Source: UBA2966 sp965242505 (GTDB taxonomy: Bacteria > Pseudomonadota > Alphaproteobacteria > UBA2966). From it: DNA of 64,000 nt. Positions within the stretch are counted from its first letter, which is position 1, and every line of letters begins with the position of its first letter. Under the pieces are notes generated by a model that had not been told where the DNA came from, searched no databases, and was given only the letters and a program-made list of their open reading frames with translations. Below, piece by piece: positions 9,061 through 16,692 of this stretch. The stretch is from NCBI GenBank assembly GCA_965242505.1, contig OZ251449.1, positions 930,001 through 994,000 of the forward strand, given 5' to 3'. Position numbers and translations under genes: made by a program.

Positions 9061-9143
9061 AAATGCCATCCGCGATTCCCCGACCTCGGCCGATCGGGCA
9101 TCCTCGGGCGCTCTATCGAGGGCTCGCCCGGCGCGCAATCCGG
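9061..9143. repeat. 83-bp direct repeat, copy 2
   Basis: Second copy of the repeat at 8711-8793, about 94% identical, ending 52 bp before the ispDF start. The composite palindromic repeat lies between the two copies. Confidence 0.9.
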
Positions 9144-9195
9144 CCCGATATGGAATATAAGTCGCACGAGTCCGTTCGACCGTTCGGAGCCAGCA

Positions 9196-10440
9196 ATGAG
9201 CACCGTCGCCCTCGTCGTCGCCGCCGGACGGAGCGCCCGGTTCGGAGAGACGACGCCCAAGCCGTATGCGGCCCTAGGCGGCCGGGCGGTGCTGTCGCAC
9301 AGCCTGGCGACGATCGGCGGACATCCGGGCATCGACGCCGTCCGGGTGGTCGTTCGCGAGGACCACCTGCCGCTTTACGAACGCGCGTTGGCCCACTGTC
9401 CCGCCGCCGTCTCCGTTCTCGAACCCGTCGTCGGCGGCGACGAGCGACAGGATTCCGTTCGGCTCGGTCTGGAAAGCATGCGGCCCCTTTCCCCCCGCCC
9501 CCGCCAGGTGGTGATCCACGACGCCGCCAGACCCTTCGTGACCGGCGACCTCATCGACCGCGTGCTCCGGCCGCTGAAGGGAAACGGCGGCGTGTGGGCC
9601 GCCGCCTCCGCCGCCCTGCCCATCGCCGATACGGTCAAACGCGCGGAACCCGGATCTTCGCCCGACGGGACCGCGAAGGTGATCGAAACGCTCGACCGCC
9701 GGGGGTTGTGGCGGGCGCAGACGCCGCAGGCGTTCATGTTCGACGAGATCGCGCGGGCGCATGAAGAGGCCGCCGGACGAGGGCTCACCGACGACGCGGC
9801 CGTGGCCGAGGCGGCGGGTCTGGACGTCGCGCTGGCGCCCGGCGACGACGGAAACCTCAAGATCACGACGAGCGATGATCTCCTCCGCGCCGAAATGCTG
9901 CTCGCGGCGCGGCGGGGCGACGTCCGGGTCGGGAACGGCGTCGATGCCCACGGGTTCGGTCCCGGCGATGGAGTCGTGCTGTGCGGCGTCGCCATCCCGC
10001 ACGACAGGGGCCTGCGGGGACATTCGGATGCGGACGCCGCCCTGCACGCCGTGACCGACGCGCTCCTGGGATCGATCGGCGCCGGCGACATCGGCGTCCA
10101 TTTCCCGCCGTCGAGCGACGAGTGGCGCGGCGCGAGCTCGGAAATCTTCGCGTCGTTCGCGGCCGCGAAGGTCCGCGAGGCCGACGGAGCGTTGACGCAC
10201 GTCGACGTCACGATCGTTTGCGAAGCCCCCCGGATCGATTCGCACCGGGCGTCGATGCGGGCGAATCTGGCCGCCATCCTCGGCGTCGACGCCTCCCGCG
10301 TGAGCGTCAAGGGCACGACCACGGAAGGGCTCGGGTTCACGGGCCGCGGCGAAGGCGTCATGGCCTTCGCCACGGCGACGGTAAGACTGCCTTTCGCCCG
10401 ATCGGTCCTCGACCCGGCCGAGGGACACCCCGGCGAGTGA
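9196..10440 (+). CDS. ispDF: Bifunctional IspD/IspF, MEP isoprenoid pathway
   Basis: A fused enzyme (414 aa) catalysing two non-adjacent steps of the MEP pathway: CTP-dependent cytidylylation of 2-C-methyl-D-erythritol 4-phosphate (IspD) and formation of the 2,4-cyclodiphosphate (IspF). The IspD nucleotide loop AAGRSARFG is at 9-17, with HDAARPF at 108-114. IspF begins near 244 with metal ligands D250 and H252 (GVDAHGF), followed by GHSDADAALHAVTDALLG and the late VKGTTTEGLGFTGRGEG motif. The fused form is common in alphaproteobacteria. Its stop overlaps the GTG start of pgpA (GTGA), so translation is probably coupled. Confidence 0.97.
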   Translation: MSTVALVVAAGRSARFGETTPKPYAALGGRAVLSHSLATIGGHPGIDAVRVVVREDHLPLYERALAHCPAAVSVLEPVVGGDERQDSVRLGLESMRPLSPRPRQVVIHDAARPFVTGDLIDRVLRPLKGNGGVWAAASAALPIADTVKRAEPGSSPDGTAKVIETLDRRGLWRAQTPQAFMFDEIARAHEEAAGRGLTDDAAVAEAAGLDVALAPGDDGNLKITTSDDLLRAEMLLAARRGDVRVGNGVDAHGFGPGDGVVLCGVAIPHDRGLRGHSDADAALHAVTDALLGSIGAGDIGVHFPPSSDEWRGASSEIFASFAAAKVREADGALTHVDVTIVCEAPRIDSHRASMRANLAAILGVDASRVSVKGTTTEGLGFTGRGEGVMAFATATVRLPFARSVLDPAEGHPGE

Positions 10441-10958
10441 CCGGAGTTCGCGCCGAAGGCCGCCTGCCGCCGGGGCTCCGCTCCACGCACCCGGTCGCGC
10501 TGGCGGCGACCTGGTTCGGCGCGGGCCTGTTGCCCAGGGCTCCCGGAACCTGGGGGTCGCTGGCGGCGCTGCCGTTCGCGGCCCTCATCCACGTCTTCTG
10601 CGGCGGCGTTGGTCTGGCGGCGGCCGCGGCGCTCGTCTTCTTCGTGGGCTGGATGGCCTCCAACGCCTTTCTCGAGGCCGGCAGGTCCGAGGGCGGAACG
10701 AGGAACGATCCCAAGGAAATCGTCATCGACGAGGTCGCCGGCCAGTGGCTCGCGCTGGCGGTCGTTCCCCCGGACGTCCTCCACTATGCGCTGGGCTTCC
10801 TTCTGTTTCGGGCCTTCGACGTCATGAAGCCCTGGCCGGCGGGGTTGATCGACAGGCGCCTCAAAAGCGGTCTCGGCGTGATGCTCGACGACGTCGCCGC
10901 CGCCGTCTACGCCGGGGCGTGCCTGTTGCTGTATCGTCACTTCGTCGAGGGAATCTGA
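10437..10958 (+). CDS. pgpA: Phosphatidylglycerophosphatase A
   Basis: Inner-membrane phosphatase (173 aa) that converts phosphatidylglycerol phosphate to phosphatidylglycerol. Recognised by the PgpA pattern: HPVALAATWFGAGLLPRAPGTWGS at about 16-39 (split here as HPVALAATWFGAG and LLPRAPGTWGS), the acidic IVIDEVAGQW box, and the RAFDVMKPWPAGLID box near the C-terminus. Several hydrophobic helices are present. The start is the GTG at 10437 overlapping the ispDF stop; the frame is open further upstream but that part is shadow of ispDF. Its stop overlaps the cinA ATG (TGATG). Confidence 0.95.
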   Translation: MTGVRAEGRLPPGLRSTHPVALAATWFGAGLLPRAPGTWGSLAALPFAALIHVFCGGVGLAAAAALVFFVGWMASNAFLEAGRSEGGTRNDPKEIVIDEVAGQWLALAVVPPDVLHYALGFLLFRAFDVMKPWPAGLIDRRLKSGLGVMLDDVAAAVYAGACLLLYRHFVEGI

Positions 10959-11473
10959 TGTTCGGAGAGGAAGTTCGCGGCAAGGCTCGGCTCCTTGTCG
11001 AGGCCTGCCGCGCCAGAGGGTTTCGCGTGGCCACGGCCGAGTCGTGCACCGGCGGACTGATCGCCGCCGCGCTGACCGAGATCGCGGGCTCTTCCGACGT
11101 CTTCGAACGCGGCTTCGTCACCTACCGGAACGAAGCGAAGGCCGAAGATCTCGGGGTTTCGGAAGAAAGCCTCGCGATGCACGGCGCCGTCAGCGAAGCC
11201 GTGGCCAGGGAAATGGCGCTGGGCGCGCTGAGACGGTCCGCGTCCGAGGTCAGCGTCGCCGTGACGGGCATCGCGGGGCCGGGCGGCGGGTCGCCGGAAA
11301 AGCCCGTGGGGCTGGTGCACCTGGCGTCCGCCTCCAGGGACGGAAGCGTCGTTCATCGACGCCGCGAGTTCGGCGAGATCGGACGGGCAGCCGTTCGCGA
11401 GGCGACGGTCCTGGAGGCGCTCGACCTTCTCGCGCGCGCGGTGGCCGAACGTCCGCCCGGCGGCTCCGGCTGA
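10958..11473 (+). CDS. cinA: CinA C-terminal family nicotinamide-nucleotide amidase
   Basis: A 171-residue protein equal to the C-terminal amidase half of CinA (PncC type), which deamidates nicotinamide mononucleotide in NAD salvage. The motif AESCTGGLIAAALTEIAGSS lies near residues 26-45, and the second core motif is AVTGIAGPGGGSPEKPVGLV. The N-terminal molybdopterin-like domain of long CinA proteins is absent, as is usual for stand-alone proteobacterial forms. ATG overlaps the pgpA stop, placing it in the ispDF-pgpA-cinA operon. Confidence 0.93.
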   Translation: MFGEEVRGKARLLVEACRARGFRVATAESCTGGLIAAALTEIAGSSDVFERGFVTYRNEAKAEDLGVSEESLAMHGAVSEAVAREMALGALRRSASEVSVAVTGIAGPGGGSPEKPVGLVHLASASRDGSVVHRRREFGEIGRAAVREATVLEALDLLARAVAERPPGGSG

Positions 11474-11605
11474 CCCGCCTCGCGCGCGGATCCTTGACGC
11501 CCCACGCGCCGTCCCTTTCCTCGATACGCCGAAGTCGACATACTCCGCCACGCTGTCGATCGGCGTCCGAATTCACGACCATCCACGACGGAGAGACGCG
11601 ATCTC

Positions 11606-13054
11606 ATGGAACACTTCGGCATGTATATCGACGGCGAGCGCCGAGAGGCCGCCGCCGGCGGCTGGTTCGACACCGACAACCCGTACACCGGCGCGCCTTG
11701 GGCCAGGGTCGCCAGGGCCGACGCCGCGGACGCCGACCGGGCCGCGCAGGCGGCGCACCGCGCCTTCACGACCGGCGAGTGGCCGAAGATGAAGGCGTCC
11801 GACCGCGGCAGGCTCCTGGACCGCCTGGGCGATCTGGTCCTGGAGAACGCCGAGGAACTCGCCCAGGCCGAAACACGCGACAACGGCAAGGTCATCGGCG
11901 AGACCCGCAACCAGATGCGCACCATGGCCGGCTGGTATCGTTACTACGGGGGCCTCGCCGACAAGGTCCAGGGCGACACCGTTCCCGTCGACGAGGACAG
12001 GTTCCTCAACTACACGCGCTTCGAGCCGGTCGGCGTCTGCGTCGCCATCACGCCATGGAACTCCCCGCTCAGGCTGCTGTCATGGAAGCTCGCCCCGGCG
12101 CTCGCCGCGGGCAACACCATGGTCGTCAAGCCCTCCAGCAACACCTCGACGTCGACCCTCGCCTTCATGCGTCTCGTGGAGGAGGCCGGGTTTCCGGCGG
12201 GCGTTGTCAACGTCGTCACCGGCGGCGGCGGCGAAGTGGGCATGGCGCTGGTCGAGCACCCGCTGACCGCCAAGATCGCCTTCACCGGGAGCACCGAGGC
12301 CGGCGCGCGGGTCTATGAGGCCGGCGCCAGGCATCTCAAGCGCGTGACGCTGGAGCTCGGCGGCAAGTCCCCCAACATCCTGTTCGCCGACGCGGACCTG
12401 GAAAAAGCCGTCCCCGGAGTCGTCTCCGGCATTTTCGCCTCGACCGGCCAGACCTGCATCGCCGGCTCGCGCCTCCTGGTCCAGGAGGACGTCCACGAGG
12501 AGGTCGTGACCGCCGTCGCCGCCGTCGCCGCCTCCCGGAAGATGGGCGACCCGACCCGCGAGGACACGCAACTCGGTCCCGTGGCCACCGCCTCGCAGTT
12601 CGACAAGATCATGGAATACATCGACGTGGCCAGGGCCGACGGCGCGGAGCTCGTGTGCGGCGGCAACCCGGGCGCCGGGCCGGAATGCGGCGACGGCCGC
12701 TTCGTCGAGGCCACCGTGTTCGACGGCGTCGACAACGGGATGCGCGTGGCGCGGGAGGAGATATTCGGTCCCGTCCTCTCGGTCATCCGCTTCAGGGACG
12801 ACGACGAGGCCGTGAGCATCGCCAACGACATCGACTTCGGTCTCGCCGCCGGTATCTGGACCGAGAACCTGGGCCGTGCGCACAGGGTCGCCCGTAACGT
12901 GCAGGCCGGGACGGTGTGGATCAACGCCTATCGCCAGCAGTCCCCGATGATGCCTTTCGGCGGCTACAAGAAATCCGGGATCGGGCGAGAGTCGGGCGCC
13001 GCCATGATCCGCGAGTACCTCCAGCAAAAAAGCGTCTGGGTGGGGCTGGAGTAA
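11606..13054 (+). CDS. Aldehyde dehydrogenase (NAD(P)+ dependent)
   Basis: Full-length class-type aldehyde dehydrogenase (482 aa), oxidising an unidentified aldehyde to the acid. The oxyanion region and cofactor fold include ITPWNSP (148-154) and K175. The general base is E250 (VTLELGGKSPN) and the catalytic cysteine C284 (GQTCIAGS). The C-terminal motif PFGGYKKSGIGRESG is intact. Closest in pattern to betaine/gamma-aminobutyraldehyde or hydroxymuconic-semialdehyde types; the substrate cannot be told from sequence. It stands alone on the plus strand, convergent with the TauD-type gene, with a GC-rich repeat between them. Confidence 0.93.
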   Translation: MEHFGMYIDGERREAAAGGWFDTDNPYTGAPWARVARADAADADRAAQAAHRAFTTGEWPKMKASDRGRLLDRLGDLVLENAEELAQAETRDNGKVIGETRNQMRTMAGWYRYYGGLADKVQGDTVPVDEDRFLNYTRFEPVGVCVAITPWNSPLRLLSWKLAPALAAGNTMVVKPSSNTSTSTLAFMRLVEEAGFPAGVVNVVTGGGGEVGMALVEHPLTAKIAFTGSTEAGARVYEAGARHLKRVTLELGGKSPNILFADADLEKAVPGVVSGIFASTGQTCIAGSRLLVQEDVHEEVVTAVAAVAASRKMGDPTREDTQLGPVATASQFDKIMEYIDVARADGAELVCGGNPGAGPECGDGRFVEATVFDGVDNGMRVAREEIFGPVLSVIRFRDDDEAVSIANDIDFGLAAGIWTENLGRAHRVARNVQAGTVWINAYRQQSPMMPFGGYKKSGIGRESGAAMIREYLQQKSVWVGLE

Positions 13055-13062
13055 CGGACGTT

Positions 13063-13160
13063 CCCCCCTGCCCCCTGGCGCGACCCCCACCCCGACCCTC
13101 CTCCTGCCCATCATCACTCCTCCCCCCTGACAGGGGGGAGGTCGGGAGGGGGGTCCGGAT
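13063..13160. repeat. GC-rich palindromic repeat between convergent genes
   Basis: Contains cgacccccaccccgaccctc followed by a CTCCCCCCTGACAGGGGGGAG hairpin (21-nt palindrome with a short loop, near 13119-13141) and a GGTCGGGAGGGGGGT tail. Same modules as the copies at 8.8, 21.2, 57.5, 59.1 and 62.9 kb, here in a shorter form. It sits between two convergent genes, so it might serve as a terminator; that is inference. Confidence 0.85.
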
Positions 13161-13182
13161 GGACGCGCGCCGCGGTCGGGAG

Positions 13183-14268
13183 CTACTCCGCCTCGAGGGG
13201 CGCGACGAGGACCTGGCCGGGAACGCGGAGGCCGCCGCGCAACGGACTCCCGATTTCGAGCTCGCGGTAACGGGGCCGCAGGGATTCCGGCAACGGCAGG
13301 CCGTCCGCGCAGTTGAGCCACAGCCGCAACAGATGGCGCTTGCGCTCGGGCTCCGGCCAGTCCTCGAACTCGGTGCGGTCGTGCAGGGTCTGGTGGTTGT
13401 GGATCAGCTGAACGTCCCCGGCCTCGAACTCCATCTTCAGGTGGATGGCGGGATCGTCCGCCACCGAGTCGAAGAAATCGAGCGCCTCGATCTCCTGCTC
13501 CGTCAGCTGCGGTACGTCGTCGAAACGCTGGGCCGAATCGATGTAGCGGCGCGCGTACCGGCAGTAGAGGCGTCCCGCGTGCCAGCTGAAGACCGGCACG
13601 GAGTAATGGCCCTCGCCTCCATTCGGCGCCTCGTTGCGCCAGTCCGTGGCATAGGGCTGAAAGAGCAGCGGCAGCAGGTCCGGACGGCGGCGGCGCACCT
13701 CGTTGTAGAGGGTGTCGGACGAGACGACGGCCGACTCCCCGCCTTTCCTGGCCGGGCGCAGGCACATGAGGCCGACGATGTCCGCGGTGTCCGAATGGAA
13801 GGTCTGACGCGCGGTGGTCTGGTAGATGCGCGACCTGGTGTCGAACTCGTGGCGGCCGACGTCCTTGACGTGTCCAAGCACGTGCCCTCTGGCGTTCTGC
13901 GGCAGGGGGATGCCGAAGTGCGAGCCGATGCCGAAGTAGACGATCGCCGATTCCTCGTCGGAATAGCGCTCCGCCGGGATTCCGCGCAACAGGACGAAAC
14001 CTCGGCCGCGCAGCAGCTCGCGGCGGATCCCGCCGAAGACCGGCGACAGCGTGGGCAACGGGAAGGCGTCGCTGTCGATGTCCAGAATACCGAGGCCCCG
14101 GGACTTCACGCCCCGCATGGCGGCGTCGAGCTCGGCGAGCTCCTCCTCGGCGAAGGGGCGAATCCACGTATCCTCCCGCGCGGCCATGTCAGGGCCGTAC
14201 CAGACGGTCGGCCCGGTGATCTCGCCGGGCGGCATGGCGTAATCGGTCAGTTCCTCGGCGGCGGACAT
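13183..14268 (-). CDS. TauD/TfdA-family Fe(II)/2-oxoglutarate dioxygenase
   Basis: Non-haem iron dioxygenase (361 aa) of the TauD/TfdA superfamily, which couples 2-oxoglutarate decarboxylation to hydroxylation of small substrates. Iron ligands visible are H158 and D160 (TFHSDTADIV) and a late histidine in NHQTLHDRTEFED (about H296). The 2-oxoglutarate-binding Arg is probably in RKRHLLRLWL. A strong ribosome site (AAGGAG) precedes the ATG. The substrate is unknown; sequence style resembles the large TauD-like group rather than true taurine dioxygenase. Next downstream is the convergent aldehyde dehydrogenase gene. Confidence 0.88.
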   Translation of the reverse strand: MSAAEELTDYAMPPGEITGPTVWYGPDMAAREDTWIRPFAEEELAELDAAMRGVKSRGLGILDIDSDAFPLPTLSPVFGGIRRELLRGRGFVLLRGIPAERYSDEESAIVYFGIGSHFGIPLPQNARGHVLGHVKDVGRHEFDTRSRIYQTTARQTFHSDTADIVGLMCLRPARKGGESAVVSSDTLYNEVRRRRPDLLPLLFQPYATDWRNEAPNGGEGHYSVPVFSWHAGRLYCRYARRYIDSAQRFDDVPQLTEQEIEALDFFDSVADDPAIHLKMEFEAGDVQLIHNHQTLHDRTEFEDWPEPERKRHLLRLWLNCADGLPLPESLRPRYRELEIGSPLRGGLRVPGQVLVAPLEAE

Positions 14269-14361
14269 GACGTGCTCCTTGATCTACGGGGCGCTTGACG
14301 TTTCCGACGGACGTCGATGATCACACTGTAGCACGTTGCGCCGCGTCCTGTCGAACCATTG

Positions 14362-14600
14362 CAATGCATACGAGACGCCGCGCAGGCCGCATTGTCTCGC
14401 ATTGATGGAGGGTCGAGGATTGCGCGGCGTTGCGGAACCGCGATCCACCCCCTCCCCCTTCTTCTCCCTCCCCCTGGCAGGGGGAGGGAGAAGAAGGGGG
14501 AGGGGGTCGCGCCAGGGGGGAGGAGATGAACGGACACCCTGTAGCGCCCTCGTCGCCGGATGAAGCCTGCGGACGAACAGTATGAGAAATGCGGGTTTTG
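14362..14600. repeat. Composite GC-rich palindromic intergenic repeat
   Basis: The 380-bp gap 14269-14648 holds no credible gene. It carries the lead module (ttgcgcggcgttgcggaacc), a polypyrimidine hairpin around ccctggcagggggaggg, GGGTCGCGCCAGGGGGGAGGAG, and the tail (gccggatgaagcctgcgga, then tatgagaaatgcgg). The same module order is found at 8.8 kb and 59.1 kb and inverted at 21.2 kb. Confidence 0.85.
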
Positions 14601-14648
14601 CCGCGCCGTTGCCGCCCGCGCCCACAACCCTCGCCGTCTTTCATCCCG

Positions 14649-15050
14649 TCAGGCCGGCCCGCTGTCGCTGTCGCCGCCGCGCGCCGCCGCCGTATCCGTC
14701 GCCTCTCGCCGGTTCCGTTCGCGCCACGACAGGAATCCCACGCGTTCGTAAAGCCACGGATACTGCGTCGTCAAGCGCGCGGCCCGGTTCAGCCGAAAGG
14801 CGAGCAGCGCGATGGCGATCAGCGTCGCGGTATCGACGAGATAGCCGCCGAGCGACAGCAACTCGCCCCCGAACAGGGCGAAGACCAGGAACCGGTCCGC
14901 CAGGCCCAGCAGCAGGCAGTAGAAGACCGTATGGCCGACGGGGCGCCAGGCGTTCGCGCAGGCCTGCCCCGTCATGTACGCGGCGAAGCCCATGACCGCG
15001 ACGGTCACGACGAGGAAGACGCCGAGGTTCGCGCCGGGCGGCCCTTCCAT
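14649..15050 (-). CDS. Small membrane protein after liv genes (DUF6867-like)
   Basis: A 133-residue protein with three or four hydrophobic segments (about 9-28, 38-60, 65-85) and a conserved-looking end TQYPWLYERVGFLSWRERN. It resembles the small membrane proteins, annotated DUF6867 as I recall, encoded directly after branched-chain amino acid ABC transporters in alphaproteobacteria. Its ATG overlaps the livF stop (ATGA), so it belongs to the liv operon. Function unknown; an accessory transporter role is inferred only from position. Confidence 0.75.
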   Translation of the reverse strand: MEGPPGANLGVFLVVTVAVMGFAAYMTGQACANAWRPVGHTVFYCLLLGLADRFLVFALFGGELLSLGGYLVDTATLIAIALLAFRLNRAARLTTQYPWLYERVGFLSWRERNRREATDTAAARGGDSDSGPA

Positions 15051-15796
15051 CACGCGCCCTCCCCCCGTCCGGCATCCGTCGTCTTCCTGGCCCCGCCCTC
15101 CAGGTAGGCCGCGCGGATCTCGTCGTTGTCGAGCAGCTCCCGTCCCGTTCCCGTCAACAGGATGGCGCCGTTCGCCATCACGTAGGCCCGGTGCGCCAGA
15201 CGCAGCGCGTGATGGGCATTCTGCTCGACGAGGAAGATCGTCACGTCCTGGCGTTCGTTGATCTCCCCGATGGTCTCGAAGATCCGGGCCACGAGGCGCG
15301 GCGCGAGGCCAAGGGAGGGCTCGTCCAGCAACAGGAGCCTGGGCCGGCTCATCAGGGCGCGGGCGATGGCGAGCATCTGCTGTTCGCCGCCGGACAACGT
15401 GCCGCCGCGCTGGCGCTGGCGTTCGCAAAGGAGGGGAAAGAGCTCGAAGACGCGCTCGACGTCCTCCTCGTAGTGGGCCTCTTCGGCGACCGTCGCGCCC
15501 ATCTGGAGGTTCTCCAGCACCGTCATGCGGGGAAATATCCGACGCCCCTCGGGCGCCTGCGCGATCCCGAGCCGCGCGATCTCGTGGGTCGGCAGGGACG
15601 CGATGTCGCGGCCCTCGAAGACGATGCGCCCGGAGGCCGCGCGCGGATTGCCGCAGATCGTCATCAACAACGTCGACTTCCCGGCGCCGTTGGCCCCGAT
15701 GAGCGCCACGACCTCTCCCCGCCGGATCGAGACGTCGACCCCGCGCAGCGCCTGGATGTTGCCGTAGAAGGTCTCGACGCCGGTCGCCTCGAGCAT
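15050..15796 (-). CDS. livF: LivF-type ABC transporter ATPase (system 1)
   Basis: ATP-binding subunit (248 aa) of a branched-chain amino acid type importer. Walker A is GANGAGKST, the Q-loop region follows, the ABC signature is LSGGEQQMLAIARALM, Walker B is LLLLDEPSLGL, and the switch histidine lies in VEQNAHHAL. The start is the ATG at 15796 overlapping the livG stop; longer open frame upstream is shadow. Works at the cytoplasmic face with LivG, LivM and LivH. Confidence 0.95.
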   Translation of the reverse strand: MLEATGVETFYGNIQALRGVDVSIRRGEVVALIGANGAGKSTLLMTICGNPRAASGRIVFEGRDIASLPTHEIARLGIAQAPEGRRIFPRMTVLENLQMGATVAEEAHYEEDVERVFELFPLLCERQRQRGGTLSGGEQQMLAIARALMSRPRLLLLDEPSLGLAPRLVARIFETIGEINERQDVTIFLVEQNAHHALRLAHRAYVMANGAILLTGTGRELLDNDEIRAAYLEGGARKTTDAGRGEGA

Positions 15797-16692
15797 CACG
15801 CGCCCCCTCCCGCGCCCGCGTCCCGGCGGGCGTCCGCGCGGGCATGGGCGTCGACGTCGTCCGCCTCGCCGAGATAGGCGCGGATCACGGCCGGGTCGTC
15901 GCGGACCGCCGCCGGCGTCCCGTCGGCGATCTTCCGCCCGTGATCGAGGACCACGATGCGGTCGGATATCTCCATGACCACGCTCATGTCGTGTTCGATC
16001 AGCAGGATGCCGACATCGTGCCGTTCCCGGACGAAGAGCAGGAGCTCCTCCAGCTCCTTCGACTCGCGCGGGTTCAGCCCCGCCGCGGGCTCGTCCAGGC
16101 AGAGGAGCAGCGGCTCCGTGCACATCGCCCGCGCGATCTCCAGTCGACGCTGCTGCCCGTAGGCGAGGTTGCCCGCGTCGTCGTCCGCGCGGTCCACCAG
16201 TCCGATCTTCTCCAGCCAGTACCGGGCGAGCTCCACGGCCCCGGCCTCCGCCTCCGCGTAGCTCCGCATTCCCAGCAGCCCGAACACCGTGTACCCCGAC
16301 GCCCGCATCAGCTTGTTGTGCTGGGCGACGACGAGGTTCTCGAGCGCGGACATCTGCGGAAACAGCCGGATGCTCTGGAACGTCCGCGCCACGCCGGCCC
16401 GGGCGATGTCGTGGCCCTCCATGCGCTCGAGCAGATGCTCGCGCCCGTTCCCGCGCAGCGCGAGGCGCCCGACCGACGGTCGATAGAAGCCGGTCAGGCA
16501 GTTGAACACGGTCGTCTTGCCCGCCCCGTTGGGTCCGATGATCGCCGTGATGTCCCTTGGCGCGGCGGCGAAGGAGACGTCGTCGACGGCCACGAGGCCG
16601 CCGAACCGCATCGTCAGATGCTCGACGTCGAGCAGCGGCCGCGGCGGCGGGAACGGCCGGGCCGGTTCCCCGGTGCCGGACGCCGTCGTCAT
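15796..16692 (-). CDS. livG: LivG-type ABC transporter ATPase (system 1)
   Basis: Second ATPase subunit (298 aa). Walker A is GPNGAGKTT; the LivG-typical ARTFQSIRLFPQMSALENL follows; the signature-like motif is LAYGQQRRLEIARAM; Walker B is LLCLDEPAAGL; then the IEHDMSVVMEISDRI motif. The C-terminus has an Ala/Asp/Arg-rich tail. ATG at 16692 overlaps the livM stop. An N-terminal extension of about 18 Pro-rich residues precedes the ABC fold. Confidence 0.95.
   Translation of the reverse strand: MTTASGTGEPARPFPPPRPLLDVEHLTMRFGGLVAVDDVSFAAAPRDITAIIGPNGAGKTTVFNCLTGFYRPSVGRLALRGNGREHLLERMEGHDIARAGVARTFQSIRLFPQMSALENLVVAQHNKLMRASGYTVFGLLGMRSYAEAEAGAVELARYWLEKIGLVDRADDDAGNLAYGQQRRLEIARAMCTEPLLLCLDEPAAGLNPRESKELEELLLFVRERHDVGILLIEHDMSVVMEISDRIVVLDHGRKIADGTPAAVRDDPAVIRAYLGEADDVDAHARADARRDAGAGGGA

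Noticed and set aside
5565..9764. Two very long plus-strand frames across the ankyrin gene and into ispDF
   Set aside because: They follow from the repeat periodicity of the ankyrin DNA; the minus-strand reading has perfect TPLH repeats and a ribosome site.
9375..10940. Minus-strand frames opposite ispDF and pgpA
   Set aside because: Shadows; the plus-strand proteins are complete and recognisable.
14247..14644. Several overlapping small frames in the repeat at 14.4 kb
   Set aside because: They lie in palindromic repeat DNA, differ between repeat copies and have Pro/Ser/Gly/Arg low-complexity content.
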